A DNA stretch of 64,000 bases, taken from the NCBI GenBank assembly GCA_023627715.1, contig JAMAHW010000037.1, positions 186,001-250,000 of the forward strand, written 5' to 3'. The stretch comes from Periconia sp. R9002 (Eukaryota; Ascomycota; Dothideomycetes; Pleosporales; Periconiaceae). The position numbers and the translations under genes are program-made. Below the pieces are notes generated by a model. It was given only the letters and a program-made list of their open reading frames with translations, was not told the DNA's origin and searched no databases. Within the stretch, counting starts at the first letter, position 1, and every line of letters begins with the position of its first letter. This document shows, piece after piece, positions 33,530-45,965 of this stretch.

Positions 33530-36500
33530 TCAACGCCAAACACTCTTGGTGGTGCCCATGAGACTACCTCTCGACGAAGAGTTGCTTGCCAACCTCACAG
33601 GCGCCCTGTTCAAAGTTGCCGCTTCTCTTGGTCGATCATCCCCAGTGACAGCCATGGTGGTTCGGCGTGCTCCTTTGAGAACCGGAGCAGTGCGTGGGCT
33701 GAGAACGCTGGTTTTCCAGTCACTGTTGTGCTCGCCTTTGACCATTCGCCGCGCGGCACTGGCAGAGAAGAGAGTGTTCTCATTTGGAGGACTGCATGCT
33801 GAAGCCGCAGTTGGACTCCTCCGTCGCTGAGTCCTACTTATGGGAATGGCACCTGAATTGGAAACAGAGCGCCGTTTGAGAGTAGTGCTGATCTGGTGTG
33901 CGTCTGACCTGTCAATGGACCACTTTTCATCCTCAGACCCGGACGAGTTGCCTCCTGAACTGGCATCTGCATTCTCCACCATGCTGAGTGATGAGGGACG
34001 GATCGCGTTAGTACCAATCTCACGAAGGGGAGAAGTTTCCGAGTCTGAGGAGTGGGCAGCCATGGGCGGCGGCGAAGTGCCATCTGCCTTCTTTGAGAGG
34101 AAACCTGTCTGGAAGCGGCTCGACCGGGGCTTAAGGTCCATCGAAGGCTTCGGGGGAGAAGGAATGGGTGAAGATCCTTCCTGGTCACGTTCAGCAGGCG
34201 CAGGAGCGTGTGTAGGGGCATGCGTGGAGAACGACGGCGGTTCTATCGAAGAAGTCGGTTGCGGAGACGCTACGTGTTGCTCTGGTGTTTTCTGGAATTC
34301 TGCGAGCGTCCCGTTTTCCGTGTCGTCCCTCCAGCGCACTCCACGTTTAGTTTTTGAAGGAGACTTCTTTTTCATTGGCGAGAATTGAACACCCTTTTTC
34401 GCAACGCCCAGTTTCCTCCGACGTGGGGAAGCTTTTACTGGAGACGACATGAGGTTAGGCTCTGCTAATGTTGGTATACCTAGCGGTCGCATCGGTGATG
34501 GGTCCTGGATATGAACCGGCTTCCTCCGTTTAGGTGTGCCTTTGTGACTTGGAGCAAAAAACTCCGTGACCGGCAAACCGCCGTCTGGACGGATCGCTTG
34601 CGAAGTAGCATTCGTACAAGAATTCATGATCTTGGTTAGAATTTTCTTTGCGGCTTGAACAGCCTCTGCCTCATCCATGTGTGTGATTTGGTTAAGAATG
34701 GCCACCGTCTCAATGTGTGCTTGAACAAGCACCTGCACCACTGCAGCATCTCCTCCCCTCTCTTGTTCCAATAGAGCCGTAAGGACTTCGCGCTCTGCTC
34801 CGGATTTTAACAACTCGTATTCCCTTGTCAGATTGGCTGCGTCGTTGCTGTCGTTGTTGCCGTCGACTTCAGTCAGCTGCCTCAATCCTACCTGGTAAGC
34901 CGTATCCAACTTGCTAGACCAGTTGGAGCGTTCCAATCGCCGATGACAATGTTGCCGAGTTTGCTCGAGCTCTGCAGAAATGCCCACGGCTGAGTCTCGC
35001 ATAGCTAGAACCTGCGGGGCCATCTCCTCACCCTCGCGAGCATCCTGGACCTGGTCGAAAGCAGCAATCCAGGCAGAAATAAGAGATACGCGCTTTTCAG
35101 CTTGTTTAAGCGTCTTGTGTATCGAGAGCCTCTCCCGCTTCTCTACTTCCGAGTCTACGTACGCCTGCCGCAATCGAGCAATGGCGTCATGTAGAATGAT
35201 CTCCTTCTTTTCACTTTGTTTCTGGAACTTGACGAATGCACTCCCTTCGTTATCTTTTTGCTTCTTCATCAGCTCATCAATCAGCGCTCTCTGCTCATCA
35301 ATCTTCTTCAGGTAGTCCTTCACATGGCGATTCACGTTGAAGACATTCCTGGTGACCTTGGTCTGAATGTTCTTGGCTCGGTTTGCGTATCGCAAGGTGT
35401 TTTGCGTTTCGTCGAAGTGCGCACTCGAGGGACTGACGCAGACAATCATCACAGTTCGACAATTGCCTCCAAGCGAAAATTTCAGCAAACGAGTGAGTTT
35501 GGAGTTGCGGTACGGGATGTGGTTTCGTTTCCTAGGGTCGCACAGTGCGTTGATGCAGCTTCCTAATGCGAGAAGCGACTTGTTGATGTTTGCACCTTCA
35601 AGTAGTCGCTCTCCACGGTTTTTGGTCACACTGGCTCGCTCGCTACCAGCCAAGTCAATGATGCTAAGAGTTGCCATGGTATGCGGCTCGTTTACGGCAG
35701 CGTTGCGATCCTTGGAGGAGACATTGATTTGGAGAACGGCGTGCGATCGTGAAGATGTGGCATTGGCTTCTGTCGGTGACATGGTTCGGTACTCGTTTCC
35801 GCGGACAATGATTTCCATGACTTCTGCGACCTGCTCATGGTTAGCAAATACTGTGGCAGCCGCAAAGATTCAACGTACGCTTTGTGGGCGGTGGCTGGAA
35901 AGTCCCTGCACAGATACTGTTTGGTTGGCATCTTCCCGGAGCATCAACGTTTGCTTGCTCCCTCCTTCCACCAGAAGATCGCGAATAGTCTCATTGTAGA
36001 TTTCCAGGTACGAGAGCGTGATTTCAGTGACTTTTTCTTCCTGCATGTCGTTAATCTTTTCGAAAAGCTCCTGCATCGTCATGAAGATTATGCCGGGCTG
36101 CTGTGGAGTTCCCCTGTAACTGATCAGCCGAAGTCCAACTCCAATATCCTTCCCAGACGTACGTGATGGTATGTGTCTTTCCACAGCCAGTGGCACCGTA
36201 CGCGAAAACGGTCGCATTGTATCCTTCAAGCACACTGTCCAGCAAAGGCTTTGTTGTTGCCTCATACACATCCCCCTGCGTTGTGTTTTCATCGAAGACG
36301 CGGTCGAACGCAAACGTCTGGTCCTTGACCTTCTTCCCCTGAGGTACAACGGACCGTGAGAATCGCTGCACAGGATTATCTTCGGGCGGATCGAATACTC
36401 TAAAATGTTTACATTAGATCACATGTTCCTGTGTGAAAGGTGGATCAGGGTGCGCCTACAAGCACTTCTCGTCCATGACCTTGATGACAGGACGCAGACC

Positions 36501-36656
36501 CTTCTGGTGCAGCTTTGGAGTCGGCGCAGCAGCCAGAGAGCCATCGCCGAGAAAGAGTGTATGGTCGTCGCATCGTGCTAATTGGGCTGCCTCGCGGATG
36601 GTGAAAGGGCGGACTCGTACGGTGACGGAAATGGAGGACGCGCCATCGGCGGCCAT
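33530..36656 (-). CDS. KIP3: Kinesin-8 family motor protein (Kip3/KipB-like)
   Basis: Plus-end-directed microtubule motor that also shortens microtubules; it acts in spindle and nuclear positioning. Four exons (36656-36460, 36399-36163, 36113-35879, 35830-33530; introns 60, 49 and 48 nt) encode 989 aa. The motor domain is N-terminal: P-loop GATGCGKT at residues 134-141, switch I NATSSRSH at 246-253, switch II DLAGSE at 282-287, and microtubule-binding NSKLTRLLKFSLGGNC. A neck and coiled coil follow (DYLKKIDEQRALIDELMKKQK). The C-terminal ~450 residues are disordered and basic/Ser-rich, with SPMKKKSPSKTKRGVRW-type segments likely to bind microtubules or be phosphorylated. The long family-specific loop-2 region (exons 1-2, DPPEDNPVQRFSRS) is present. 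The assignment to kinesin-8 rests on that loop and overall layout. Confidence 0.92.
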
Positions 36657-37180
36657 GATTGCACTCGACTGTGCTCGGGAAAGGGCAATCCGCTGAAACT
36701 AAAAAAGAAAAACAAGAGAGTTGAAAGCCCAGAAATACTTACTGCCTGAGCGAAGGTATAGGTTGGTTGAGGATGTTCTTGCGGAATACTAAAGGCGAGC
36801 TTTCGGAAAGTTGATGTTTACAGTGCACGGACCAATAAAAACAGACAGGGATTTCGAAACTAGCAACCGCATCTGTACACGTCAGAGCATGTGACATGCT
36901 ATCCCTCACTTCTGAATGTTCAAGTTGATGTTAGGGAATTAGGTCTGAGTTATCGCTGCAGTGAAACTTTTTTGTTTATTTGCATGTTAGAAGTTTCCGA
37001 TCCATCATATTGCTGTAAAAAGATGACCAGCAGGCAAAATCAACCCAAACACCATGACATGCTTCATCGTGCGCTATGCTGAAAAAAGAGGACGAGGCTT
37101 AAACAGGTGAGACCAATATGAAAAATCGTATACAGATCAACCGTTTAAATCTCCAATCATTCGCTCATTCATGCCGTCTC
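36657..37180. other. Intergenic, 524 bp
   Basis: Kinesin promoter side and 3' flank of the transporter gene. Nothing else seen. Confidence 0.5.
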
Positions 37181-39154
37181 TTACGGCCTGCGGCCCCTTT
37201 GCTCTTCCTCTCCACTTCTCCCACTTCCGTTTACAGTTCCATAATCGGCAACACCAATGCCGTTGGCACCAGGCATTAGCGTTTCTCTGGCGTCCTGGGC
37301 TTCCTCCTCAATGTTCTCTCTATGAATCTTATGGCTCTTTCTTGCCACAAATCCGACCAATGCGATGCCGACAAGCAGCGCGGCTGAAAGAAGAATGACG
37401 TTTACGGGTATGGGATTGCTTTTGAAAACACCGTGTGTTGCAGCATCGAGGCCTGACTGTGCGAAGTTGAGTACGCCAGCAAGGCAGATGATCAGACCGT
37501 AGACTTTGCCAAAGGTGGCGAATCCAAAGACCTTGGCAGAGTAATCACTGGGTGACGAGTTAGCTTTGTCAGACCCGGTTGAAAAGAATCTGGGAACTTA
37601 CGAGACCGCGGTGTAGTACAGTGGCCGGTACACCACAAAAAGACAGATGCTGGTATATGCTGCCCAAGCTTCAGGAATGACGCCGAGGACGCCAATCGTC
37701 GTCGCAATGGTTACCAGCAGTGTCAAGCAAGTCGTTGTACTGGTGTTGTCAAGCAGTAATCCGATAAAAGGCACCGAGATGACACCGCCCAATGGCAACG
37801 CAACGTCGAAGAAGTTGTTAATCTCCACAGCTTTTGGATAGCTGTGGAACAGGTACGTGTATTGCGATCGAATCGTTGCCACGAAGTAGTTGATCCGCAA
37901 CATCTGAAGCACGGTGAATAACGCTATGAGAATGAACCAAGGTGTTCGAATCTGCTGAGCAGCTGTGCGTCCATGAAGCGCACCCCACACCCCCGAAATG
38001 TTCTTCTTCTTTTCCTCGTCTTTGGTCTGCTGGGTGGCATCCTTGGTTCCCAGAAGCTCCGTGACTTGACTGACAATACTCTCGCGATGACCGCGGCGCG
38101 CTTCCTGGAGTCGCTGCACAATGCTCTCGTCTTCGATCTCGTCGTCGCTGTCGTGAAAGATATCGTTTGATGTGTCTTCCACATGCTGTACAAGCTCGCC
38201 AACTGTCTTGTAGGATGTTGCTGGCATGAAGAAAATCTGAACAATGAAAATGTAGACTGGTACTATCAAAAACACCAAAAAGAACTTTTTGGGCGTGAAA
38301 TCACCATCGGTGGCTTGGTAAATGAGACGGTAAGCGAGGAAAACGGCGCTCGAGGTGTCAAAAGCTCCAGTCAAGAGGGCCAAGATAAGTCCCGAATACT
38401 GCGGAAACGTATTGCTAAGCTGGAACGAAGAAATGAATATGAAGGGACCACCCAATGCTAGAAACAGATACCCTGGGATGTATCCATCAAAAGGCAACTC
38501 GTTGGCGAAGGCGAATATCAAAGAACCGACGGTGATGAATGCAGCACCTAGCAGGCCGCTGACTCTGGGACCAAAACGATCGAGGATGGTGCCGACGGGT
38601 AGTGCAACCACGTTGGTTGACACGGCAGCGACGGTGAACATGAGATTGAGCCTGCCATTGGTCAGCCAACTATGCCACGAGGCAGTCTCTGTACACGCAT
38701 GCACAGTTGAAGAATGCGCACCGAAGCTCCTGGCCATAACACACTCTTGTATCGGTATCCAACTCGTCCTTGGTGCAATAATCTCTGTATACGCCCTCCT
38801 CAAGCAGAACAGGCTTTATCGCAGCATATCCGAAAACAGGCCCGGCGGCGAAGAGGCAGTAGACGACGGCTAGAGCAACCTGCACTGTTCTCGGTCAGAA
38901 CGTACTTTGCGTTTGGTCCATCGCCAGCCCTTGTCGTCTGTTCTCACTTCAGATCAGAACCGAAAACAGGAGGACTCACAGATTCGTTTCCACTTGGGGA
39001 CCTCGAAGGCGCCCACAGTCGGTTCTTCGCCCAGAGCAGGCGTCCAGGTGCCTACGGGGTTGAAGCTCATCTTGCGATGCCTGCTGTCGGGGCTAGCTTC
39101 GCGACTCCAAGGCTCGTACTCCTCCATGGTGGTCAATCGCTCGGACAGCGACAT
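37181..39154 (-). CDS. FMP42: MFS transporter, Fmp42/SLC43-like
   Basis: Four exons (39154-38980, 38884-38722, 38651-37602, 37547-37181; introns 95, 70 and 54 nt) encode 584 aa. A cytosolic N-tail precedes TM1 (LQVALAVVYCLFAAGPVFGY). The A-like loop PVGTILDRFGPRVSG follows TM2-3. A long charged central loop (VEDTSNDIFHDSDDEIEDES, then the stretch rich in EEKKKN) separates the two six-helix halves. There is an acidic-basic C-tail. The pattern matches the fungal Fmp42 family, related to LAT3/LAT4 (SLC43) amino-acid transporters. Yeast Fmp42 is poorly characterised and its substrate is not known; amino acids are an inference from the SLC43 relation. The exon junctions ELR|LNLMF and RI-L-QVAL restore the family consensus. 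Confidence 0.9.
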
Positions 39155-39728
39155 GATGGCGGAGAGTTTTGTCGGAAGCGCACTAGAAAATTGTCGAGAC
39201 GCAGGGCGAGTGCGAATTGAATTTTTGAGTGTGGTTGAGTTGGGCGATGGACCTTGGTATTGGTGTTTTTTTCTGAACCTCTAGCGCTCGGGATGACGTC
39301 TGTAAAGTGTTGTGCCTAGTCTAAAAGGCTAGGTGCAGTAGGCTAGGTACAGGTCAATGTCAAGCTGGAACAGAGATCAAAGTTCTGTCCCTTCGTATCC
39401 AGACTTTGACAGTATGTATCTACAAAGTGGGAACGGCGGAAAAGGTGTATACATATACAGGCGCGAAGAATTGGGGTGGGTATAAATGGGACGAAGAGCG
39501 AGAGCGGGGCTGGCTACCCAGATGAACTGTAGTCGCGAGTGGATGATGCGCCGGGCCTTTCCAGTCGGCCCCCGCGTGATCACGAAGCTGGGTGAATTCG
39601 AGGATTCTATTACGGCATAAGACGCAACTTGGAGCTCAACTGGTGCAACCCAAGACTTTGTTTGCGCTGTCTTTCCCCTCCACCTGATGTACATATCCTT
39701 TCGCATGCGCATGCACCCCACGGCCATG

Positions 39729-39750
39729 TCTGCTGCTGCTGCTGCTGCTG
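39729..39750. repeat. (CTG)7 microsatellite
   Basis: About seven CTG units in a non-coding stretch. Confidence 0.85.
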
Positions 39751-39889
39751 CACGTCTGAGTCGCCAATGGCTGATGGCCCCACCGGGCCGTGGCCCACAC
39801 GAGTCAGGGGGAGCTTGGAGCTTGGGCCAGCATGGAAAAAAATGTTCAATCCATCCATCTCAAGTTCCTCCCTTCCAACGTGTTGTTGG

Positions 39890-39933
39890 ATTCATCTTGC
39901 TACTCTACCCACACTCTATGATACTATATCATT

Positions 39934-39969
<36 letters not shown>

Positions 39970-40088
39970 AAACACCACCAGGACAAAACCCAGGCATATT
40001 TATACATGAAAAAAAAAAAAAAAAAATGNNNNNNNNNNTTGTGTATTCAATTTGCTAACCCACCCAAACTCAATTATACAATATAATT

Positions 40089-40122
<34 letters not shown>

Positions 40123-40175
40123 TAAGAAACAGCACCAGGTCACTACCCAGGCATCTGTATCCAGGCAAAAAAAAA
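39890..40175. repeat. Imperfect duplicate around a 10-N assembly gap
   Basis: N run at 40029-40038. Left of it: a CTACCCACACTC-like stretch, poly-T, then CACCACCAGG, ACCCAGGCAT, poly-A. Right of it: CTAACCCACCCAAACTC, poly-T, then CAGCACCAGGTC, ACCCAGGCAT, poly-A. The order and spacing are the same with scattered differences, as expected if one locus was assembled twice from error-prone reads running through homopolymers. Confidence 0.75.
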
Positions 40176-40634
40176 ATCAAGAAGGGAATTTACAAACAAA
40201 GCCACTGACAAAAACATGCGAATACCCCATTTCGTTACAAAGATAAATGTCAGCAAGCTACAATTCTAGGCTCTATAGAAAAGAGCAACATCCCACTTTT
40301 TTCATGCATGATGCGATAGGGGGGCGTACATGTATGCATGTGTAGAATTTTTTTTTCTTTTCTTTCAACGGTCGCTTGTCGCCGACGAGCGACATCCCTA
40401 CACTCTCACGCATCCAGACTGCGAACTCCATCTCGCTTGGCACCCCAGACAATTTTTTTCTACCTTCATTCTATGCAACTCACATAGCTCATGGGTAAAG
40501 ACGAAGAAAACGAGTCAAAAGAGAGAAAAAGAAGAAAAAATAGTGCCAAAATTATTCTATAAACAAAACCAACTACACCAGAACAACCAACCATTTGAAC
40601 CAGAAGAACACTAGGAAATTGATATAACTATACA

Positions 40635-43600
40635 TCACTCACCATCAACCTCCATCTCTTCACCCTCCAGCCCCCCACCAACCTTCAACCCTTTCAACTC
40701 CTCACTGACCCTCTGCACCTCCGCCTCCAGCCTCTCTCGAAACTCCGGGTCACGCTCGCTCTCCTCAATGACATTATTACTTCTAATCACGCCGAGATCA
40801 TTCGTAATGACCTGGATCTGCTCTTTCACAGTGTCCAGAATGCGTTCTCCTAGCGATTCAACCAGAGTGTAGTACGAAGTTTGAAGCTTGCGGAGATGCC
40901 CGACAAGAAGTTCGCGGGATCCGAAGCGTCTAGTAATGAGATCTTTGCGTCGGTAGTCACTACCACTACCTATTTGCAAGGCAGGCGGAGTTAGCGAATG
41001 TAATGTACTTTCATGGTTTTGTGTGACGTGTAGACATGACGTATAGACAGCCATAGAGGAAAGGCTTCTGAGATGTATGTGGTGGGAGAAACCTCGAGGT
41101 TGTACGTACCACGTTCCATGTTTGCGGCGTGATACCCTCTTTCCATAAGTTTTCCGATATATGCAGTCCGAACCGAAGAGAATGCATCTGTGCGAAGTCG
41201 TTCCATGGTGGTCTGAGTGAATTCGTCGATCGCATACTCGATGCCGTGGACAGAGAGGTGATGACGTTTTCGGAGGACTTCGACCAGAGGTGCAAATGCG
41301 GATCGCATTTCGCGTGAGTTGGACGATTGCACTAATTACAAAGGTCAATGTTATTTGTTCTAAGTTTCATGTAGTCATATCGAGTACGTACTCTTGGCTG
41401 TTGCGATTTCTAAAGCGGTCGAGAACGCAGTTCGCACTGATCGTTGTGTTTCGGTTAGGACGTTGTAATTGCTCGACGCAAAGTCTCTCCATTTTTGTGT
41501 CATATCGGCGACCATTTTTCTCATGGCTTCCTCGTTCCAACAAGCATATGGCTGTGCTCGTGTGCTGTACTCGCCATAGTTTCTGCAGAAAGCAGAGTAA
41601 GTTGCGTGGTGATACTTGACATATATTAGCCCTAGATTGTGAATGACTGTAAATGAAATACATACAGTGTGCCAGTTTAGGCTGGCAGACTTGAAACTCT
41701 GGCTCCAGTTCGACACTCGTTGGTATTGGCCTGGGACCCTTAGTATGCATTGCCAGTGAACGCAGTTTAAATCATACTCATGTGCTGCTGTATTTCCTCC
41801 CGGAAGAGGGAACGGAGAGTCTCTGTGACGCAGGAAAGTTGTGATAACGGTAATGTCAACTGGAAAAATCCCTGATTAGCAACTGCTTCAGATCGTCGTT
41901 AGATATAGTTTGTTTCTTCATGCAAACTGATACTCTCTTAGTCCCGAGATGCAGGGGAACTGAACTTCAAGCAGTACAAAGATAAATGCATATGAAAAGG
42001 ACATACCTTGTTGAGCTCATCCTCAATGGAAGACAGAGTCTTAAGAGTCTCTTCCTTTCTTTCTGCGCTGGAGCTCCCAGAACTTGTGTGCAGCCAAATC
42101 TGCAATGAAGCGACAAATGCCGGTATCGCATCATTGACAAAATCCCTAGTCGCCTGATAACGGCTTTGGGCTACGATTCCAATACAATAACGCCGTAGTG
42201 CAAGTATGCCACTAAGATGTAATCGAGGCTCCGCTTGGGCAACTGGGTGATTCCGATATTTGCGATAGATGGTGTTGCTCACACAGAATATGTGCAGCTC
42301 GCCATTGTCACATTGGTCCTGGTATTCTTTGCGTATAGCACGAGATACATGGTCGTTGCGCACTTTGATTAGATGTCGATTCAACCTAGCGCCCCATTGA
42401 TTAGCTTGTTCTTGCGCTACAGATACTTTACTTACTCGAATTCTCGGTCGAGCTTAGATTGCCTAGACGTGAACATATTTAGTATCTGAAGCTACCGTGT
42501 CTTGCTATTCAACTTACTTTGCGTTATCGTACTCTCGCCTTTTCAGTCTTTCCTCGCGCAACTCTTCCTCAGATGCCTCTTCTTCATCGATGCTGAATTC
42601 TTCGAGCTCTTCTTTAAGAGCAGCAATCTTATTTTTCTCGGCTTCTATACTAGCCATCATTGAATCAATGTTTGCTTTTTCGCGTGGAAAGTCATTTCTT
42701 GCTTGCGAAGCATTGACATCCTGATATTCATCAATAAATGGGGCCAAAGTTCAGACATGATTGATCACGTACATCGGACCTTGTACAAACAATGCTGATG
42801 TTTTTAAGGGAGGCACGGCGGGCCAGGTCAAAGATATCCTTGACGCTCTGATCAGTGATGGCTCGATCAATATTTGCGACAGCAAAGATCTGATGACAGT
42901 CCCGCAGGTAGCGCTCAGTAACGTTCTGCCGCGCTAAATTAGAATCACGTAGTCCTGTAGGAAGTCAGAATTGAGGGTAAATATAGAGGTTTTCATCAGG
43001 TACCAGGAAGGTCTGCAATAATCAGGCCCTTGCTCAATATAACACTCTTTAGATGCACGGTCAATTTCTTGACAAAGGGCCAAGGACACCTGACGCGGCC
43101 AGCTGCCGGTGTGTCAACTTCCGTCGTTAGCTCGCTCAAGCGGTCAGAGCATTCTCGCACACTTTGATAACTTCGTTGAAATCCACAGGGCCCCCCAAGT
43201 ACGGAGTACGGGGGGAGTATTTGTCTGGCCCATTCTACCATGGTATCAATGGCAGATCCGAACGGCATAGTTGATAAGACGGTGGGTGTATCTTCCAGTC
43301 TATCCTTAAAACTTGCTCTGAAAGTTGAAAGAGCAAGATCGCGCTTCTTTTGTGCCTCTTTGCGAGTCTCCGTTCCTGTATCTTCCCCCGGTGAATTCAA
43401 GTTGTCTCGATAGGCTGTCAACAAGTCCTCATATAAAGGCTTCAGTTCTTCCATAGTGAAGTACTCAACGTCAATTGTAAAATCGTCTTGGTCATGAAAC
43501 TTATACTCTGTGACGACACAAGTACATGCTTGGCCGCTGTTACTCTAATAGGACTGAATCAGCATGTATTTCGACATTGACATTCTGTACTCACTGCTCT

Positions 43601-44776
43601 AGCCAGGTCTTCATAGTCGAGAAGCGAATTAATGAGGCTGCTTTTTCCTGCTCCTGAATCTCCAACAAGACCAACCGTTCGCGAAGATTGTAAGGAGAAG
43701 TCATTCAACTCTGTGGCTTGGCTACGAAGGCTGCGGATGCTTGATTCGGGATCATCGTAAAGTGAGGAGCTCTTTAGGACATCTGAAAGCCTTGCCACAA
43801 TTGCTTTTGCACTTGCGAGGTTATTCTGTACCTCCTCCTTGTAAAAGAGGGATTCTGGTGGCTCCTCGTCTTCAACTCTATGAATGACTTTTACCGTTCT
43901 CGAACCTGAGCGGCGTCGAGACGATGCAGATGGGGACCTATTTGCGTGTAGAACAGAAGGACTGGGAGACTGCGAGCCTACGTGCAAGGCGCCTAGTCCG
44001 GCGACGAGACTGTGTGACCTGCTCTGTTGAGGGGGAACAGTGGGAGATTTACTTGCACGCGGTGTAGAGACATCAGATAATGGGGATGATGAGTTCATAC
44101 GCAGTGCGCTTATGCCTGCGACAACACTTTGCGACCTGCTCTGTTGAGGCGATATGAATTCCTCTCTGGAAGATACTGGCGTGATGTTGATCGATGGTGT
44201 TGACGCTTGGCTTTCCGAGGAGATTGTACTCTGACGTTCGGGAGTTTTGATTCTTTCGTTGTGAACTTGCTGTGGTGAATTATTTTGGGTGTCTGTCGAT
44301 GCGAATTCTGTTTGGGGCAAGGACGACGGGGTAGTAGTTCTTTCCCCGGGAGTTGGTTGCCGAGAACCTGTCGTTGATGACTCAGTTTCTACAGATGGTA
44401 GCGGTCTGTCTCTCTCCTCAACATGGCTAGAGATTAAATGTGGGCTATTTGTCTCAGGTCTGGTGCCTGGAGCACTTTCTGGTGTGTTTTTTCGGGAACT
44501 ATGTTGAGAAGAAAATAGAGAATTGGAGCTCCAGCTGAAAATTGAACGTCCGTTTATAGAGTCGAAGCGGGGAGACGCGCTCTTAGAGCCGAGGAGGGGA
44601 GGAGAGCTCTCCGGAGAGCGCGACGGTGAGGGCGAAATGGTTGAAGATGGCTTCGAAAACGCTGGAGTAGATGTATCTCCGACTTGGAAATCGAAGACTG
44701 TAGAGGGTGGCGTGAAGATGATCGATCCGGTTGAGCTTTCGACCGACCCGCTAGATAAGCGTCTGCCTAGAACCAT
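40635..44776 (-). CDS. Dynamin-like large GTPase, SLIP-GC-type (11 exons)
   Basis: Eleven exons on the minus strand: 44776-43595, 43544-43004, 42954-42773, 42720-42518, 42462-42436, 42385-42007, 41859-41778, 41730-41666, 41615-41402, 41331-41110, 40969-40635. They encode 1143 aa. Residues 1 to about 290 are Ser/Pro/Thr-rich and disordered and contain two copies of a PQQSRSxSxVAGxxAL motif. The GTPase has G1 GDSGAGKSS at 372-380, DLPG (G3) at 572-575 and TRSD (G4) at 632-635. A coiled coil (IEAEKNKIAALKEELEEF) and a long helical region follow, ending in an acidic tail. The layout is that of fungal proteins similar to the nuclear GTPase SLIP-GC. The cellular role in fungi is not established. 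Exon 5 is a 27-nt micro-exon. Two exons begin at less typical acceptors (GTCAAG before YHHATYSAFC), supported by the family motif. Confidence 0.87.
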
Positions 44777-45965
44777 ATTTCTACTTTGTGCGAGACTTTT
44801 AGTATGATGTTAGGTTGGGAGTCTGTACTATATTAGGATTTGAACGATGAACCGCAATCATACTCCGCTAGGTACTTACTTGGAAATCTGAATAAATTCA
44901 CTCAACAGCTTATCGCTCTTGTCAAATGTTACGACAGGTTAGGAATTCCCCCTCATTAAGTATCGCAGTGTAGGCTCAGCATAGCCGCTCAGACAGCCTT
45001 GCCTGCGTTGAATGTGGCATGTCGTTCCTGCATGTTTGCGGCGTATACGAGCGACTGGCCAATAACAAGGGCTAACCACCCTCCTCTCTGGGTGTCTTTC
45101 TAGAAACGAAGGGGGGTGCTCTGACGCAGATCAAGTTTTAATGGAAGCCTGAGTTTGTCTGGTCTTGCTTTCAGACTGGCTTAATGGAAAGCGGAGGTGT
45201 TGGGGTGTGGCTGCGTAAAGTGTTTGAAAGCCAAAGGTGGTAATGTTGCGGCCCCAATCCATCGCAAGCCGTCCCATTAAACCATGCAAGAATCGGCTGG
45301 TCGTATTCTGGGCGTTTATTAGTGGTTCAGGGACAGTAGAAAACATGACACCTACTCATAGCCTTGCTCGCATAATTTTGGTCCAATTTTCTAGAAACTG
45401 AAACATGCATCCGAATAGTTCCAAACCTTGACTCCCAAAATGGCATATTTTAACAATTTCAAACTGAAAACCGTAGTCTGTAAACCGTAGTCCGTAAACC
45501 GTAGTCTGTAAAACCGTAATCTCTAAACCGTAGTCTGTAAACGTAAACTGTAGTCTGGAATCTGTAGCCTGCAATCGGTAAAAGCATTGACTTGACTTGT
45601 TTGAGAAATTCACATCAACATCACATCTAAGAGAACGTTTCAGCCCAAACAAGTCGTTAATTCACTATCCACAGACTATGAGACATCTCCATCATGACGA
45701 AGAAAAATTGAAGCCCCCACACTCAATAGCACTCCCTCCACCGCAGATCCTTGAAAACATCCAGACGATTGTGGCGCAAGAAGCTCGATAGAGTAAGTAT
45801 ACTAGTTCCATTTCTCGTCAAGTTGGAATAGCGATCGTGATTTTCCCTTTGAGCCCCAAAAACAAATCAGCGCGTCGACAAAAAGACTGGAGGGAGGATG
45901 GGAGGTAGGAAATGGGTGGGCGGGCACCGGTCATGATGAGAAAGGAAATGGCAATGCGTTTAGGT
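44777..45965. other. Intergenic with a 14-bp minisatellite
   Basis: Upstream side of the GTPase gene and 3' flank of the DUF4360 gene. Contains the repeat at 45471-45580. A 64-residue plus-strand frame at 45597-45791 has no family signal. Confidence 0.5.
45471..45580. repeat. 14-bp minisatellite (CCGTAGTCTGTAAA)
   Basis: At least five tandem units of CCGTAGTCTGTAAA with single-base changes, then two or three more diverged units. Non-coding; on the minus strand it would encode a repeated TDYGL-like peptide, which I do not treat as real. Confidence 0.85.

Larger units (their letters stand above)
39155..40634. other. Intergenic with homopolymers and an assembly gap
   Basis: Transporter promoter side and 3' flank of the GTPase gene. 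Contains a CTG repeat, two long poly-T runs, two poly-A runs and a 10-N gap. The sequences on each side of the gap resemble each other (see the gap entry). Confidence 0.6.

Noticed and set aside
39155..40634. Poly-T/poly-A tracts as retrotransposon tails
   Set aside because: No reverse-transcriptase remnant or target-site duplication; the pattern is better explained by a duplicated assembly end at the N gap.
45356..45652. Minus-strand frame with a repeated TDYGL peptide
   Set aside because: The peptide repeat is only the translation of the 14-bp minisatellite.
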